A stretch of DNA of 64,000 nucleotides from Hevea brasiliensis (GCF_030052815.1 NC_079496.1:82387652-82451651), one strand, 5' to 3'; shown: positions 46,152 through 59,274, counted from the first letter of the stretch. A program made the numbers and translations. The notes: generated by a model not told the origin, from the letters alone.

Positions 46152-49100
46152 TGTGACACCCCTTACAAATCTACAGTGTAGCCGAGTAAGATATGCCACA
46201 TAGTGTACCGGAGCACCAAATCATATTTCAATTCAATTTACCCTTTTTACTTATTTATTTACAATTTTTTATTAATCTGGATTTTCTGTAAATTTTATAG
46301 AAAATCCAGCAGAGTGCCGGCTGTAAATTAGAAAAATAGTTCTTCTGAATCTGTTAAAAACACTTCCAATATAATCATAATTTCAATCTCAGTCAACCAC
46401 CAACATACTTTCAACAATTTCTCAAATCACTTCAGTATCTCAAAATTCAATTCATTTCATATCACACTCAATTCAATGAGAAATGCTCACATTTATTACT
46501 GAACATAGTTCATAGATAATTACATCAAAATCATAATTACATGAGTTTATAATATACATTACCAAAGTTTACAAAATACAAAATACCAAAATACCAAAAT
46601 ACTAAAAGTGGCCTAATGTCCTACCAAATGCACTGCAAATGTGAGGTGACTCTGGACTCTGAGTGTAGATCTAAAAGCTCATCCAGTATGAGGTCTGCTG
46701 GACTCCCCAACTATGTCTCCAGTACCTACGCGTGGCAAAAGCGACATGCTAAGCAATTCTGCTTAGTGGTGATAATATAAAATAAAATAACTAAAATAAC
46801 ATAAATATGTAGAATGTATGTTTACATTTTAGGTAGACTTAATTTCTGGCATTTATTGCAGTATAATTCGATTAAAATTTTGTAAGATTCATTATCATTG
46901 CCCGAGTAACCCATATTAGTCGACTGGACTGGATAAACGGGTAAACTGGCACTGGGCACTAAGTACCTCGGACCATCACACCATCGGTCACATTGTGTCT
47001 CTCGGTGTGCAACAGAATAGCTAATAAGCTGTAATAATTATCAGGGATAAAACCCAAGTATAATATCTCAATCAACATAGCCAAAGGCTATTTTATCATA
47101 GAATGGCACGTGAGGCCATAAAACACAGAATGGCATGAAGCCATATGCAGTACTGCTAACAGAACCCTATTGGCATGCCAACCTATCCAAACCAATCTTG
47201 CTGGGTGTACTAGGGCATGTTACACTCTTAATTTATACAATTCTTGAAATTTAAGTTTATGTGTACTATTCATTCCATTGGTCAACAAAAATATTGACTT
47301 TTGCATAGACAATAGGTACATTGGTTTTAATACTCCCAACATACCACAATTTGCATTCTAAAATTGTTGGTATTGGTTGCCAATACCATTTCTAAGCTTA
47401 ATGTTAATTGTTCAAAATTTTCAGATTTCAAGCTTTGTGTTTACTGTTCCATTAGTCATTTTTGTAGTCGGAATTTGGCAAAGTGGTCAACATGAAAGTT
47501 GTTCCTTACTGTGTCTAGTTATATTTCTTTTTTTGAATCACTCCATTTGGAGTTTTATAACTCAAGTTATGGCATAAACACCATAACTGGCCGGATTGCC
47601 AACTTCCCAGATTTTCTGGACTTACCAAATCTACAGTGTTTGGGGCAGTGATTGCAAGTCACCTTTTGAACATGTTATGGTCAAAATTTGGGTTAGGTTT
47701 CTTCATCAAAGTTGTAGGTATATGTCTCAGCTATTTCATGGTAAAAATTTCTGGTCAATTGGACCTTTCTACACTGAGTTATGACCAAATGAACAAATAC
47801 TTTTCATTTGGTCATTTTGCCCAGGCAGAATGCAGGTCACCCGGATTAGGGCAACCTTTAGGTCAACTTGATTTGGTTTTATGGGCATGGTTTCTTCACC
47901 AAAGTTGTGCCATTATGTGTCTAGTTTCATGTACAATTGGCTTTGCACCAATTGAACCTCTACAACTCCAGTTATTGCTTCCCAAACCTGCTGAACTCAT
48001 GCCCAGTTCTGCAGGTCGCCAATGGCAGCCACACTAACCTCAATTCTCACTACACAAACCACTTCATTTCTTGTTTACACATAACCAAATGGTCACTAAT
48101 TGACCATTAAAACTTATTTTCACCATTACATGATCAAGGTCTCAAGTTCATGCTCAAACCCTAACCCTAATATCTCCAATCATGCATTTACATTCCTTTC
48201 ATTATCCTAAATAATATATTAGTGTTAAAGGCAGCCACAATATCATTTTAAATCTCAGAAATCTACAAAACTCAACCGAGTTCAAGGCTACTGAAATTTT
48301 GGAATAGACATACACATGATGTTTGTTAAGTTTCTTTCTAAATTTACACTTATTTTCACTCCTCCAACATGAATGGAAAGAGAAAGATCAAATTTAGTCA
48401 CTAACCTCTAATGGAGTGAATTTCAATCTTGCAAGAGCTCTTCCTTTATACTTTTTTTTTGCTACCAAAAGCTTCACCAAGATGAAAGAGCAAGCTTTTG
48501 TGTTAACACTTAGGGTTTTTGTTGGAAGAAAACTAGGGAAAGCAATCTTTAGGTGAGCTTGGCTATGGAGGAGTGAGGGAAAGGCTTGGTGCGGCTTGGA
48601 AGAAGAGTGGGAGGCTGTTGGTTTGTTCTAGATTTCTGACCTCTTTCCTCTTTTTTAATGTATTTTAAATATGTTTAGTGATTTTCGATTGGCCAAGCTT
48701 TTTAATTACCTCATGCTTACATAAGCATGAAGTAATAAATCCCATTTTCTTTTCTTTTCTTGTCTACTTAATTTCAATTAAATTTTTAATAATACTTATT
48801 CATATTTTTGGTCATATAAATTATTTAGTTAATGGGACAAGTTAGCCAAAAATCATCTCTAAAGATGAAATTACCAAAATGCTCTCCATTTGGCTTATCG
48901 AGCAAAAATTGTGTGTACCGATTGATTAAATTTTTCCTTGTGTTTTCTTAACATTTAGTTGTCATTGGGACCCCAATAATCCTTCTTTGAGGTCCCAAAA
49001 ATTATTTCATGAAGTTTTCCTCGGATCTAGGGTTGCTAACGGCCTTCACCGTCACTTCCCTTTCAGGTTACTCATCCTTGGGGTTTCGGCTCGTTTAACC

Positions 49101-49271
49101 TTAGTGTATTTCATTCCTACAAATTTTTCTTGATTTTTATGAGCATTATTCGGTTTCTTTATAACTCCCCACTTTAATCTAATTATAATTTCAAACATTC
49201 TAACTGCCCGGACTGACATTGGTCACCGAAACAGTAGACTGTATGGACTAGCTAAAATGAAGATGTTACAA
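46152..49271 (-). repeat. 3' LTR of element I (3120 bp)
   Basis: From TGTGACACCCC (LTR 3' end) to TGTAACATC at 49263-49271. It contains GGC/GCC short palindromes (47090-47155), modules near 47490, 47690 and 47890, and the 'caattggctttgcaccaattg' hairpin near 47934. It serves as the uninterrupted reference for the split LTR of F. Confidence 0.9.
49053..49100 (-). promoter_or_regulatory. 5S-internal-promoter-like block in I 3' LTR
   Basis: On the minus strand: 'ggttaaacgagccg', then 'caaggatgagtaacc', then 'agggaagtgac'. The GGGAAGT part is exact. Confidence 0.47.
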
Positions 49272-49284
49272 CTCTTCCCCTCTA
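49272..49284 (-). other. Polypurine tract of element I
   Basis: The minus strand reads 'agaggggaagagt' next to the LTR 5' end and overlaps the stop of the chromodomain frame. Confidence 0.85.
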
Positions 49285-50043
49285 ATAAAAATTTCTTCCT
49301 CGAAATTTACCTGATGCAAACAGTTGAGGAAACTGTTGCTTCATCGTTTCTTCACTTTCCCATGTTGCCTCTTTAGTGTTATGGTGCCTCCAAAGCACTT
49401 TCACCAGTGGAATTTGTTTATTTCTCAGTTCCTTCACTTCCCGAGCTAGGATCCATATAGGCTCTTCTGTATATGTCAAGTCCAGTTGGATTTCAATCTC
49501 TTCCGTGGAGATGACATGTGAAGGGTCTGAGCGATATCTTCTTAGCATAGAAACATGGAATACATTATGGAATTTATCCAGTTCTGGTGGTAAAGCTAGC
49601 CTATAGGCTACTGGACCCACACATTCAATGACTTCATATGGGCCAATAAACCTAGGGCTTAACTTACCCTTTCTTCCAAACCTCAATACTTTCTTCCATG
49701 GTGATACTTTGAGAAATACTTTATCGCCAACTGCATGCTCTATCTCTTTTCTCTTCAAGTCGGCATAAGATTTATGTCTATCTGAGGCAACCTTCAAATT
49801 TGCTTTGATTATTTTCACTTTCTCCTCAGTCTGTTTCACCAGGTCTGGTCCTACCAGCTTATCTTCGCCCAATTCAGTCCAACATACTAGGGTTCTACAC
49901 TTTCTCCCATACAGTGCTTTATACGGGGCCATTTGAATGCTAGCTTGGTAGCTATTATTATATGCAAATTCTGCCAGTGGGAGATATCTATCCCAACTCC
50001 CCTCAAACTTAATGACACAACTCCTCAGCATATCCTCCAGAAT
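49282..50043 (-). pseudogene. I pol exon 2: integrase C-terminus and chromodomain (open)
   Basis: An unbroken frame of about 250 codons. It starts ILEDMLRSCVIKFEG (the helix after the catalytic Glu), then 'YLPLAEFAYNNSYQAS', 'PYKALYGRKC', the basic domain, a GPY/F-type motif ('FIGPYEVIECVGPVAYRLALP') and a chromodomain at the end ('EEPIWILAREVKELRNK', 'IPLVKVLWRHHNTKEATWE'). It is in a different frame from the integrase core upstream; removing the 74 bases at 50044-50117 joins them exactly. That the two blocks act as exons is inference. Confidence 0.85.
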
Positions 50044-50117
50044 CTATTACATAATTCACATTGTTACTATCATTTCAATTTATAAATTGTGAAATTTCAA
50101 TTAGGTTCTAGGTTTAC
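50044..50117 (-). other. 74-nt GT-AG intron-like segment in integrase
   Basis: On the minus strand the coding sequence reads ...GTA ATC CAG, then 'gtaaacctag' ... 'gaattatgtaatag', then ATT CTG GAG GAT. The segment starts GT, ends AG, is AT-rich, has stops, is 74 bases long (not a multiple of three) and sits precisely between the conserved SERVIQ and LEDMLR stretches. Its removal restores the integrase frame. It could be a real short intron, or a chance insertion with GT/AG ends. Confidence 0.6.
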
Positions 50118-50993
50118 CTGGATTACTCGTTCTGACTGGCCATTCGTCTAAGGATGAAAAGCCATACTAAAATGGAGTTGTGTGCCCAAGGCTTCTTGCA
50201 ACTTTTTCCAAAATCTCGATGTAAACCTTGGGTTTCGATCAGATATGATGAAAAGTGGGATTCCATGCAGTCTAACTATCTCACTGATATACAATTCTGC
50301 TAGCGTCTCCAGTGAGTAGTCAGTCCTAACTAGCAGAAAATGTGCTAACTTCGTCAATCTATCCATTATCACCCACACTGCTTCATGCTTCTTTTGGGTG
50401 AGAGGTAGACCACTAATAAAATCCATAGTGAACCAGTCCCATTTCCATTCAGGTATGCTTATAGGGTGTAACAATCCTGATGGAAGTTGATGTTCTGCTT
50501 TAACTTGTTGACATATCAAACACTTAGTCACATAGTCAGCTATATCCCTCTTCATACCAGGCCACCAATAATGAGGCTTCAAATCATTATACATTTTTGT
50601 GCTTCTCGGGTGCATAGCATAAACACTAGTGTGTGCTTCTTTTAGAATACTAGTCTTCAGTTCCCCATCATCTGGTACACACACTCTTCCTCTATAGTAC
50701 AGACACCCATCTGCTTTCACCTCAAAATCAATTTCCCTTCCCTCTGGAATTTTACCCACAATAGCCATTAATTTTTCATCTGCCTCCTGCCCATCTTGTT
50801 TTTGCTGTAGCAGGTTTGGCCTCACTTATAACTCAGCCAAAATAGCTCCATCTTATGCTAAGGACAGATGGGCATTTAGTGATCTTAAAGTTGTGATGGA
50901 TTTTCTACTCAAGGCATCAGCAATTACATTTGCCTTCCCAGGATGGTAATCTATCACACAATCATAGTCCTTTAGGAACTCAATCCATCGCCT
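50118..50993 (-). pseudogene. I pol: RNase H end and integrase N-terminus and core
   Basis: 50148-50825 is open and carries the integrase zinc-binding HHCC region ('[19 protein letters not shown]', 'CLICQQVK'), then the DDE core: first Asp in '[11 protein letters not shown]', second in '[10 protein letters not shown]'. The Glu lies in NGQSERV after an in-frame TAG at 50148-50150, with 35 residues between Asp and Glu as expected. Stops at 50994-50996, near 50855 and near 50827 interrupt the RNase H to integrase linker in the same frame. Confidence 0.87.
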
Positions 50994-52316
50994 CTACCTA
51001 AGATTGAGCTCCTTCTGGGTTGGAAAATATTTTAGACTCTTGTGGTCTATATAGATGTAGCATTTTTCACCATATAAATAATGCCTCCATATCTTCAGTG
51101 CGAAGATAATTGCTGCTAACTCCAAATCATGAGTAGGGTAGTTTTGTTCATGTGGCTTTAACTGCCTGGAGGCATAGGCAACCACTTTCCCCTCTTGCAT
51201 CAATACACACCCTAGCCCATTATGCGAGACATCACTGTAGACCACAAAGTCTTTTCCTAATACTAGTTGTGTTAACACTGGTGCTTCTATCAACATAGCA
51301 TTTAGCCTTTCAAAACTGGCTTGGCACTTATCGTTCCAGCCAAATTTCATATTCTTGTGCAACAACTTGGCCATTGGAGCAGCTATAAGAGAGAACCCTT
51401 TCACAAATCTTCTGCAATACCCAGCTAGCTCCAAGAAACTTCTGACCTCAGTTGTATTTCTAGGAGGCTTCCATTCCATCACTGCTTCTTTTTTTTTGGG
51501 ATCCACTCTAATCCCCTCAACTGATACTATGTGCCCAAGAAACGAGATTTCACTCATCCAGAAGTCACACTTGGACAACTTAGCATAAAGCTTCTTTTCT
51601 CATAGGGTTTGCAGAACAATCCTCAAATGTTCATCATGTTCTTCCCTAGTCTTGGAATACACCAGAATATCATCAACAAAGACCACTACAAACCGATCTA
51701 AATATGGATGAAAGATATGGTTCATAAGGTCTATAAATGCTGCTGGTGCATTTATTGACCCAAACAGCATCACTAGAAATTCATAATGCTCATACCGTGT
51801 TCTGAATGCAGTTTTTGACACATCTGCATCCTTGACCCTTAACTGATGATACCCTGATCTGAGATCAATTTTTGAAAATACACCGGCTCCCTTTAACTGA
51901 TCAAACAAATCGTCAATTCTGGGCAACGGATATTTATTCTTAACAGTTACTTTATTCAACTGCCGATAATCAGTACACAGTCTCAAGGTTCCATCCTTCT
52001 TCTTCACAAATAGCACCAGAGCTCCCCATGGTGACACACTGGGCCGTATGAACCCCTTATCAAGAAACTCTTGTAACTGAATTTTTAACTCTCTCAATTC
52101 AGTGGGTGCCATCCTATAAGGAGCAATAGAAATTGGTGCTGTACCCGACATTACCTCAATAGCAAACTCGACTTCCCTTTCTGGTGGTAAACCAAGCAAT
52201 TCTTCAGGAAATACATCTGGGAAGTCTCTTACTGTGGGTATATCAAACAAATTTGGCTTAGCCTGCCTAGTATCAACCACGTGTGCTAGGTAAGCTTCAC
52301 AGCCTTTTCTCATCAA
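50994..52316 (-). pseudogene. I pol: reverse transcriptase and RNase H
   Basis: One frame with a single TGA at 51600-51602. RT motifs in order: '[14 protein letters not shown]', '[19 protein letters not shown]', '[13 protein letters not shown]', '[12 protein letters not shown]', '[12 protein letters not shown]' and catalytic FVDD at 51669-51680. RNase H follows with '[18 protein letters not shown]' and 'DLELAAIIF'. The frame ends at TAG 50994-50996. Apart from the stops the motifs are well kept, so this copy decayed more recently than F. Confidence 0.88.
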
Positions 52317-52703
52317 TCTTCTTGCAACTGTAGCTGAGATAACATTAAACAGGAAATCTGTCCTTTATCCCACAATAGTAATCTCATTACCCTCAGAAGT
52401 TTTTAGAGAAATCCTCTTCAATTTGCAATCAACTATTGCCTGATGACGTGACAACCAGTCCATTCCCAAAATCACGTCAAACTCGTGGAAGGGCAATTCA
52501 ATTACGTCTGCCTAGAATTCATACCCCTGAATCCTCAACGGGCAACTTTTATACACTTTATTCACTACCACAGTGTGGCCTAGTGGATTTGTGATCAGAA
52601 TATCTTGATCACTCTCCTCTATTGAAACTCCCCTCTCTATGGGTAGTTTAATGCAGATGTATGAATGAGTGAATCCTTGATCCACCAATGCATGAGAAGT
52701 GTT
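52317..52703 (-). pseudogene. I pol: aspartic protease region
   Basis: Continues in the same frame: 'HALVDQGFTHSYICIKLP' (Asp-Gln-Gly where F and H have Asp-Pro-Gly), 'VILGMDWLSRHQAIVDC' and 'RTDFLFNVI'. In-frame stops lie near 52514 and 52366. Confidence 0.8.
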
Positions 52704-52958
52704 TCAGAGAGATAATGTACCCCTGATGACGTCCGGGGCTTCTTGCTCTTCTTTAGCTCTAATGGCATAGGCCCTGGTAGGTACTCTAGTTTTTAGCCTC
52801 TTAGTTGACTCGGATGCAGGCCTCATTGATGGACCAGCTGCTTCAGATTTACCGAGCTTCCTACCCCTTTGTGGTGTAGTAGCAAGTCTGTCAGCTTGTG
52901 TTGGAGCAGCTGTAATAGTCCTCTTCGGACAATTTTTGATCTGATGTTCTGTAGATCC
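52704..52958 (-). pseudogene. I gag C-terminus (cut by J)
   Basis: It begins inside the second zinc-knuckle module ('TEHQIKNCPKR') because J is inserted in the knuckle codons, and runs through a basic linker ('RGRKLGKSEAAGPS') to 'APDVIRGTLSL' and a TGA at 52704-52706. The first codons of the open frame here belong to J's LTR. The rest of gag should lie right of the window. Confidence 0.8.
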
Positions 52959-55900
52959 TGTCACACCCTACCCCTCTGTAAGGCATAACATGATCCCGTA
53001 GTATACCTAATGAATTACCAACTCCGTCTACTGATAACTCATTAAATACACTACAAGGGATTTTAAAACTTTTCTTACTTCTTTTACAGTGGTGAGCACA
53101 ATTTACAGGTACTAAAAACTTTGGTGAACTGAAGTGAAACAACTAACTCATTTGGTTTATTTGGAATTCCTGTAAAAATTTTGGCAAAGTGCCATCTGTA
53201 TTTTGGACAAAACAGTTCTTCAGAAAACCTGTAAGAAGCACTTCAATTATTTTCCAAATCTCAACTCCAACATTTTTCTCAATACAACACATTTCTCAAC
53301 TCAATTCCATAGAAATTTTTCAAAGTCTGAGATAAGGAAATATAATACAATTTTTATAAGTCAAATAACTCATAATAAATTTACAACTTCAAGGTACAAT
53401 TTGAATTTACAACTGCTCAAAACCAAAAACAAAATGTACATACAGTGTCATACATTACAGTACAAAATGCAAAATATTGGTATACTCATTATACTGTAAT
53501 CCTCATCTGGATGTATTAGCGGCCTAGTCTCACGCCTGTCTGCTCTCTACTGCGATAAAGAATAAAGCTATCGTTGAGACAATGTCTCAGTGGTGCACAA
53601 CATTAACCAAATACAATTTTAATTCACAATTCATAAATCATATCAATAGTGGATACTTAAAACCATAGTTAAATTCAAGACAATGAATGTCATAAGGAAT
53701 TTAAACTCCAATTCACAATTTATCAAAATTCATAATAACACAATTTAGTCAAATAGTTTAAGAATACCGTATTGCCAATTCATGCACAATTTGATCAAAT
53801 AACTGAATAATACCTTTTTGCAAATCAATAACACCATTCGATCAAATAATTGAACAATACAATGTTGCCAATCAATAACACAATTTAGGTCATGACACAA
53901 ATTTTTCCATATATGCCGTGTTGTACACCACGACAAGACATACTCACCCCAATAATCGAAATCAATGAGGGAGGAAGCTAGCTATATAATGAGAACTCAT
54001 CCATACTCACCTCAGACTGGGAAGTCAAAGAGGGAGGAACATAATCATACTCACCCCAGACTGATAAGTCAAAGAGGGAGGAATCATCACACTCACCCCA
54101 TTAATGGAGGAGGAACATAGTATCAGTGTCATGCCAATTGTGAGTCAAAACAATTCCAAACATTTTATTCAAATGATCCGTAAGAATCCAATAACTTTCC
54201 AAAGTTATAATTTCATTCACAAAATGGCAACACAATTCGTAATTCATTTCAATTTCCACAAAAACCATTTACAGTGCTTTTCAATCAATAAGTATCCATC
54301 AATATCATTCAAACAATTTTTCAGTTTCAAACCATTCACAATGTTTTTCAATAAATAAGTGTCCATCAAACACATTTCCACAATTTAAAACAATAATATA
54401 CAAATAGTCAATATTTATTTCAATTGAAAAATTCAAGAGAAATAGTTGTTGTGCACAAACCTCTGATATTTGTCCCCCTGGTCTGGACTCAGTGTTTCTT
54501 TCCCTTTTGCTGAGTCCTTGTTAACTGAGAAACACAATTTGAAGTGTTTCAGTACCAAATTAAACTGTCTCTATCGATGGTGTTTGGTAAATAATGCACT
54601 GAACTCAATTATTCACTTAATCACCTAATATACCGACTCGCTATGCGTTTTAGGTAAATTAGGTTTTAGTGTCGTTAATATGTCACATTCGATAGGGTTT
54701 TAGGTTTGGTACGTTTTACCAAAGTCATTTTCTTGTTTAGTGCATTTTAATGCAAATTGCTGGATTCCGGGACACTGGTTTGACCTAGCCGGACGATCTA
54801 GTTCTCTCGGTTTTCGGGTCTCGGTCGAAACTACAAACTTGTAGATCTATGTCTTATGGACCGCGGTGCAAAATTTTAGGTCAATCCGAGTTAAGTAGAC
54901 CAAGTTATGGTCATTACACTATTGCTAGTCAAATGGCATCAATTTAGGTCAATTCTAGGTCAATTTGGTCAACTCTGGTTCGGCCAGTTTTTGGACCCGA
55001 ACTTGTGCAAGCTTTTTGACTTGCTTATGGTCATTTCTGGGCTTTGGTGTCTTCATAAGACTTGTAGGTATGGGTCTTAACTATTCATAGTTAAAATTTC
55101 AGGTCAATTGGACCTGTTTTGAGTGAGTTATGGCCTAAACACTCACTGTTGCCCAATTGGTCATTTTTCAGGTCCTAATTGCACCTAATCCGAATTGGTC
55201 ATTTTCTTAGGTCACCTTGCAAGCAGAATTTTGGTATGGTTTCTCAATGAAAGTTGGCACATTTTGTGCCTAGTTTCACCTCAAATTGGTCTCATACCAA
55301 TTGAGGTTACACATTTAAGGTTATAGGCTAAAATATACACTGCCCTCAATATGCCTTTCACACCCCACTTCAAACACACATTTACCTTTGCAATTTGTTT
55401 ACTTACCTACCAATCTGTTTTGGTACATTACCAAAAGCATTTTCTACATTACATCAACATTACTTTAGGCAGATTACAATTACCTCAACACACCAAGTAT
55501 AATTCACATTTACAATTTCTAAGTACCATTACATACACACCTAACCATTACAAATCTTACATACACTTTTCAATACCAATCTACATACATATAATCAATC
55601 CTTCTAGGTCAATATTCTGCCCACACTTCCATCAATACATACAATTACTCAAGTGTTCCCAATCTGCCGCAAACCTTCTTCAACATCAAAGTGCCGTCCA
55701 ATTTACTAATTCCCATCCAAGTGTATAAATCACCATATAAACATGAAATAATTCACTAGGTTACTAAATCACCATGATCAACATTATTTCTCATCAATTA
55801 TATGCACAACTATCTCATAAAAAACGTGACTCATGGCTGTCCAAAATGAAAACAACAATAACTCTTCAAACTCAAAATTTTCCTTCACCAAACCAACACC

Positions 55901-56817
55901 CATAACATGCACACAAAACTTAACAAAGGAATTCTCAAAAAATGTAAACGTATGTTTGATTGTACCTTGCTAAACCTCACCAAACTTCTCAAATTTGGTA
56001 TCCATATCTTCCTTGTGATGTGTAGACCATTTTTAATGAAGCCACTTAGGTGATTGGAGGTGAAATGAAGGTGGTTAATGGAGCTTTTTCAATTTATGCC
56101 ATGGAGGTTTTTGGAGAAATTCATACGCCATGGCAATTCCCAAGCTTGAAGATGAAATGGCAGATTGTATAATGGGTGTACACCTGCCCCTTTAGTCCTT
56201 AATTAATTCCCTAGTGGTCCACTCACCACATTTAAATCATATTATAAGCTTAAAGTGCTAATTACACAATTTTCACTCCACTTTTGGTTATTTGCATTAG
56301 GTACCACTAAACTAATTTTTCATTTTATTTTCTAAGTGTAATATTATTTATTTTTAATGGACATTTAGGTCAAAAGACAATTCGGGATGTCGATTGACCA
56401 TAATGCCCTGCTCAAGTTATATTCGATTTTTAGTAACACCGGTTTTGTCTGCTTTTTCGATTTCTCACTTTTCTTTGTACTAATTATTTAATTTTTCTTT
56501 GATATTTCTAATGATATTTATACTTCAATAAATATTTATTGAGTCCTAAAATATTTTTCAGGGTTCCCATGATCCGAGCTAGTCAACGGTTCACGCCGTG
56601 ACTTCAAGTCTGTCACCCATCGCTAGGGTTTTCGGCTCGCTTAACTTGGTTACAGTTCTTTGTTATTATTTTTCCTTTGTTTTTCTTGTATTTTCTTTTC
56701 TTGTATTTCATTATTTTATGTCTCCTCACTCATATCGAAGTGTAGTTCTAGGCATCCTAGCTGTCCGGAAAGCACCGTCACCGATGACAGAACGCACTAC
56801 CAACATAGGGTGTTACA
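52959..56817 (-). repeat. J LTR1 (3859 bp)
   Basis: From TGTCACACCC (LTR 3' end) to TGTAACACCC at 56808-56817. It contains the reverse-oriented 47-bp-type array at 53736-53890, 'gagggaggaa' and 'actcacccca' repeats (53930-54120), modules near 54830, 55030 and 55230 and the CCAATTGG-type hairpin near 55277. Confidence 0.9.
56599..56649 (-). promoter_or_regulatory. 5S-internal-promoter-like block in J LTR1
   Basis: On the minus strand: 'aagttaagcgagccg', then 'agcgatgggtgacag', then 'ttgaagtcac'. GTTAAGCG and GATGGGTGAC are exact. Confidence 0.57.
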
Positions 56818-57720
56818 ATTCTCCCCCTTAAATAAATTTCGCCCACGAAATTTTACCCAATAGCTATCTTACAATAGTCATACGTTTATTTTCTCCTTTC
56901 TATATGATCGTATAATCTTCTATTACTCAAATTTGTATAAGAATTTTAACAATCTAATAAAACGTTTAATTTGTTTGTATAATACTAATCTCCTCTTACC
57001 ATTGTGTTGTCTAATATTTCGATTCACGTTCCTTCTTGAATGACCCTTGAGGTCATGTTAGAATCATTCATCAATCATTGGTCCTCCGACCATTCTAGTC
57101 CATAGTCTTCCTCACATTCGTAATATTTCTTTGTTATATATGAATCAACTGCTCAAATCTCTACTTCCATAACTCTTTTATTTGTCAATATTCTATAACT
57201 TACTTCTTTTGTACGAACTATAACCTTTCGATATTCTAACTTTTAAGTTTTAGATCCCTAAGTAGGATTTTCAAACTTATTTCTAACAATTAAATTCTGT
57301 CCTGGCATAACTATACCAAAATAGATACCGTTGGTAACTATTCTTATCTAGATGTACTATCGGGTAGTACGTAGCTCTACACAATAATCTCAAGTCAAGA
57401 TCAGAACTGCACTTACAAAGATAAACATCAAGAACATTGCATAGTTACTACGATACATCCCAATAGATCAAAATTTGTTATCTTTTATTCTTTTTGAATT
57501 CACTAATATTCGAATCTTATTCTGATTACAATATACATTAGAAATTTATAACAGTAACCTCATTTACCTCTTCTAGAGCAATTACATTACTTCATCTTAC
57601 TTTTACGTCATGTTGAATTATATTATTTATGTTCGCCAATTAGATTTATTATTTATGGTGTGTTAGAAAATACTTTTCGTCGATAAACTCTTTCAAAACT
57701 AATTTCACTTATTATCACAG
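56818..57720 (-). other. J PPT and conserved non-coding internal region
   Basis: The minus strand ends 'taagggggagaat' before TGTAACACCC. Leftward of gag about 0.9 kb has no coding frame but aligns with D (one copy of D's 411-bp repeat plus its 3' part) and with 63124-64000. Function unknown. Confidence 0.7.
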
Positions 57721-57829
57721 TCCTTATCTTAAGGGCTAATCACTAATGCGTCAAAATTTATTCCTCAGAAGGAATAGCAACAGAACATATAGTTCTAACA
57801 CTAACATAAAAATATGCAAACCTGTGTCA

Positions 57830-59092
57830 AACAATACATATATATATCTTAGTTGCTAATTGAGAAAGTACCAAAGAATGATGTCAAAAGTCTCACTCTT
57901 TTCTGTCAGATAGCGTATACTCTAGTTGAAGCATCACCTGCTTTTGGCTGATTCACAAGAGTCCGACTTCTAGGTGTACTACCCTACCTCTACCTCGCCT
58001 CTACTAACCGATGGTGAACTCTTTGGGGTAGAAACTTGGGTTGATCCCTTTGGTGTAGTAAATGATCCGTAACGACTGGATTTACACAATCCCTAGCAAA
58101 ATGACCGCCTCTCCACAGTTAGAGCATGCTCCTACGGCTCTATAACATAGCCCACTATGTGGTTTACCACAAGTTTCACAAAGTCGATCTAACCGCGCAT
58201 TTCTGGGTTTCTGTTGAGTTTGCTGATCGGATCGAGGTGGTTTCTGTGCAAAAGATCTATCTCTAGGACTTCTTACTATCTCCGTCAGATCCCCAAAGTT
58301 TTTCCTCTTTCCAAGAGGGACCACTAGAACTCGTTTCTACCGACTTTCCTCTTTTTTTGTCTTCTCCGATTTCTTTTCTCAGGGCCACTTGATTCAATTC
58401 TTTCTAATTCTAGTGCTTGAGAAATAAGTTCAGAGAAGTTGTTATGTTTGAATCCACCACTTGTAACTGATACTAGGCTTCAAGCCGGTTTCAAACCTCT
58501 TACATCTCTCCCCTTTGGTAGAAAGTAGACTTATCGTGATAATGGCTTAGGCGGAGAATTCCCTTTCATACTCACCACCGATTTGCCCCCTGCTTTTGAC
58601 TTAGGAATTCTTGCACTTCCGGTCTACATAAGCATCGTGGACATATTTTTGCCTCGAATTCTCGAGGAAGTCATTCCATGTTAGAACCGCAGATTCTACT
58701 GCATCGTGGGGAATGGTTTTCCACCACCATAAGCATCCTCAGTAGCAAAGATATCGAGTATTCAAATCGAGCTCCTGGCAAGGCGCTTTCTTGAATACCC
58801 TATCCATCCTTTCTAACCACTGCTCGCTTTAGAGGATCTATCGTCCCTTGAACTCAGAGCCCCATACTTCATCAATTTATCATATCGCTCGGTAGGAGAT
58901 CGTGGTTGTACCATCGTGTCGTATTGGGACTTGAGTAGGCGACACACCATTTGTTGGAACTTTTGCGTCACGAGCGAATCGAGCAGAATCGCAGATCGCA
59001 GGGTGTCTTTGAACCACTAACATTTTGTAGGCCAGGGCATCCCCTTGCACTCAGCCTCAATAGATTGATCGATCAACGATCACCTCTTCCAT
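57830..59092 (-). pseudogene. J gag pseudogene
   Basis: Start codon at 59090-59092. Unlike D it keeps the capsid region (about 58350-58900), but frames break often. 58082-58324 holds the linker and zinc knuckle: 'CETCGKPHSGLCYRAVGAC', 'SNCGEA', then a frameshift within the second module. Many of the breaks fall where H has CTG or CAG (for instance 'gctcgatacca' in the PBS), so some may be sequence errors rather than real mutations. A protease scrap with a DTG-like motif lies next to it at about 57740-57850. Confidence 0.75.
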
Positions 59093-59254
59093 AGTCAATT
59101 CGAGGATTTTAGACCTCCTGCATAATAATACAAGGAGATTTCTCCCGTTAGTGCATATTTATAATGTAATGTCTTGTATGTATCAAACATTTGAGCAGCT
59201 TGTAGTTACGACAAAAAGATTTCAAATTCACATTCAAATTCATTTTAAAACCAT

Positions 59255-59266
59255 TGCTCGATACCA
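59255..59266 (-). other. Primer binding site of element J (one base short)
   Basis: The plus strand reads 'gctcgatacca' where the expected site is 'gctctgatacca': the CTG has become CG. This is followed by the LTR end at 59275. Confidence 0.8.
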
Positions 59267-59274
59267 CTAAAACA

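Larger units (their letters stand above)
46152..52958 (-). mobile_element. Element I: gag-pol Tekay-like chromovirus (5' part outside window)
   Basis: 3' LTR 46152-49271, PPT 49272-49284, then pol and the end of gag on the minus strand up to 52958, where J is inserted. PBS and 5' LTR are expected beyond J. It is the most complete pol in the window: protease, RT, RNase H, integrase and chromodomain in one order, all gag to integrase core in one frame with single-codon stops. Closest relative here is F. Confidence 0.9.

Noticed and set aside
47636..48037. Open frame of 133 codons on the plus strand
   Set aside because: It lies antisense inside the LTR of element I, has no recognisable domain, and is not open in the collinear LTR of F.
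55351..55728. 125-codon plus-strand frame
   Set aside because: It sits in a J LTR, low-complexity and rich in His and Thr from AT-rich repeats. LTR2 breaks it near 61790.
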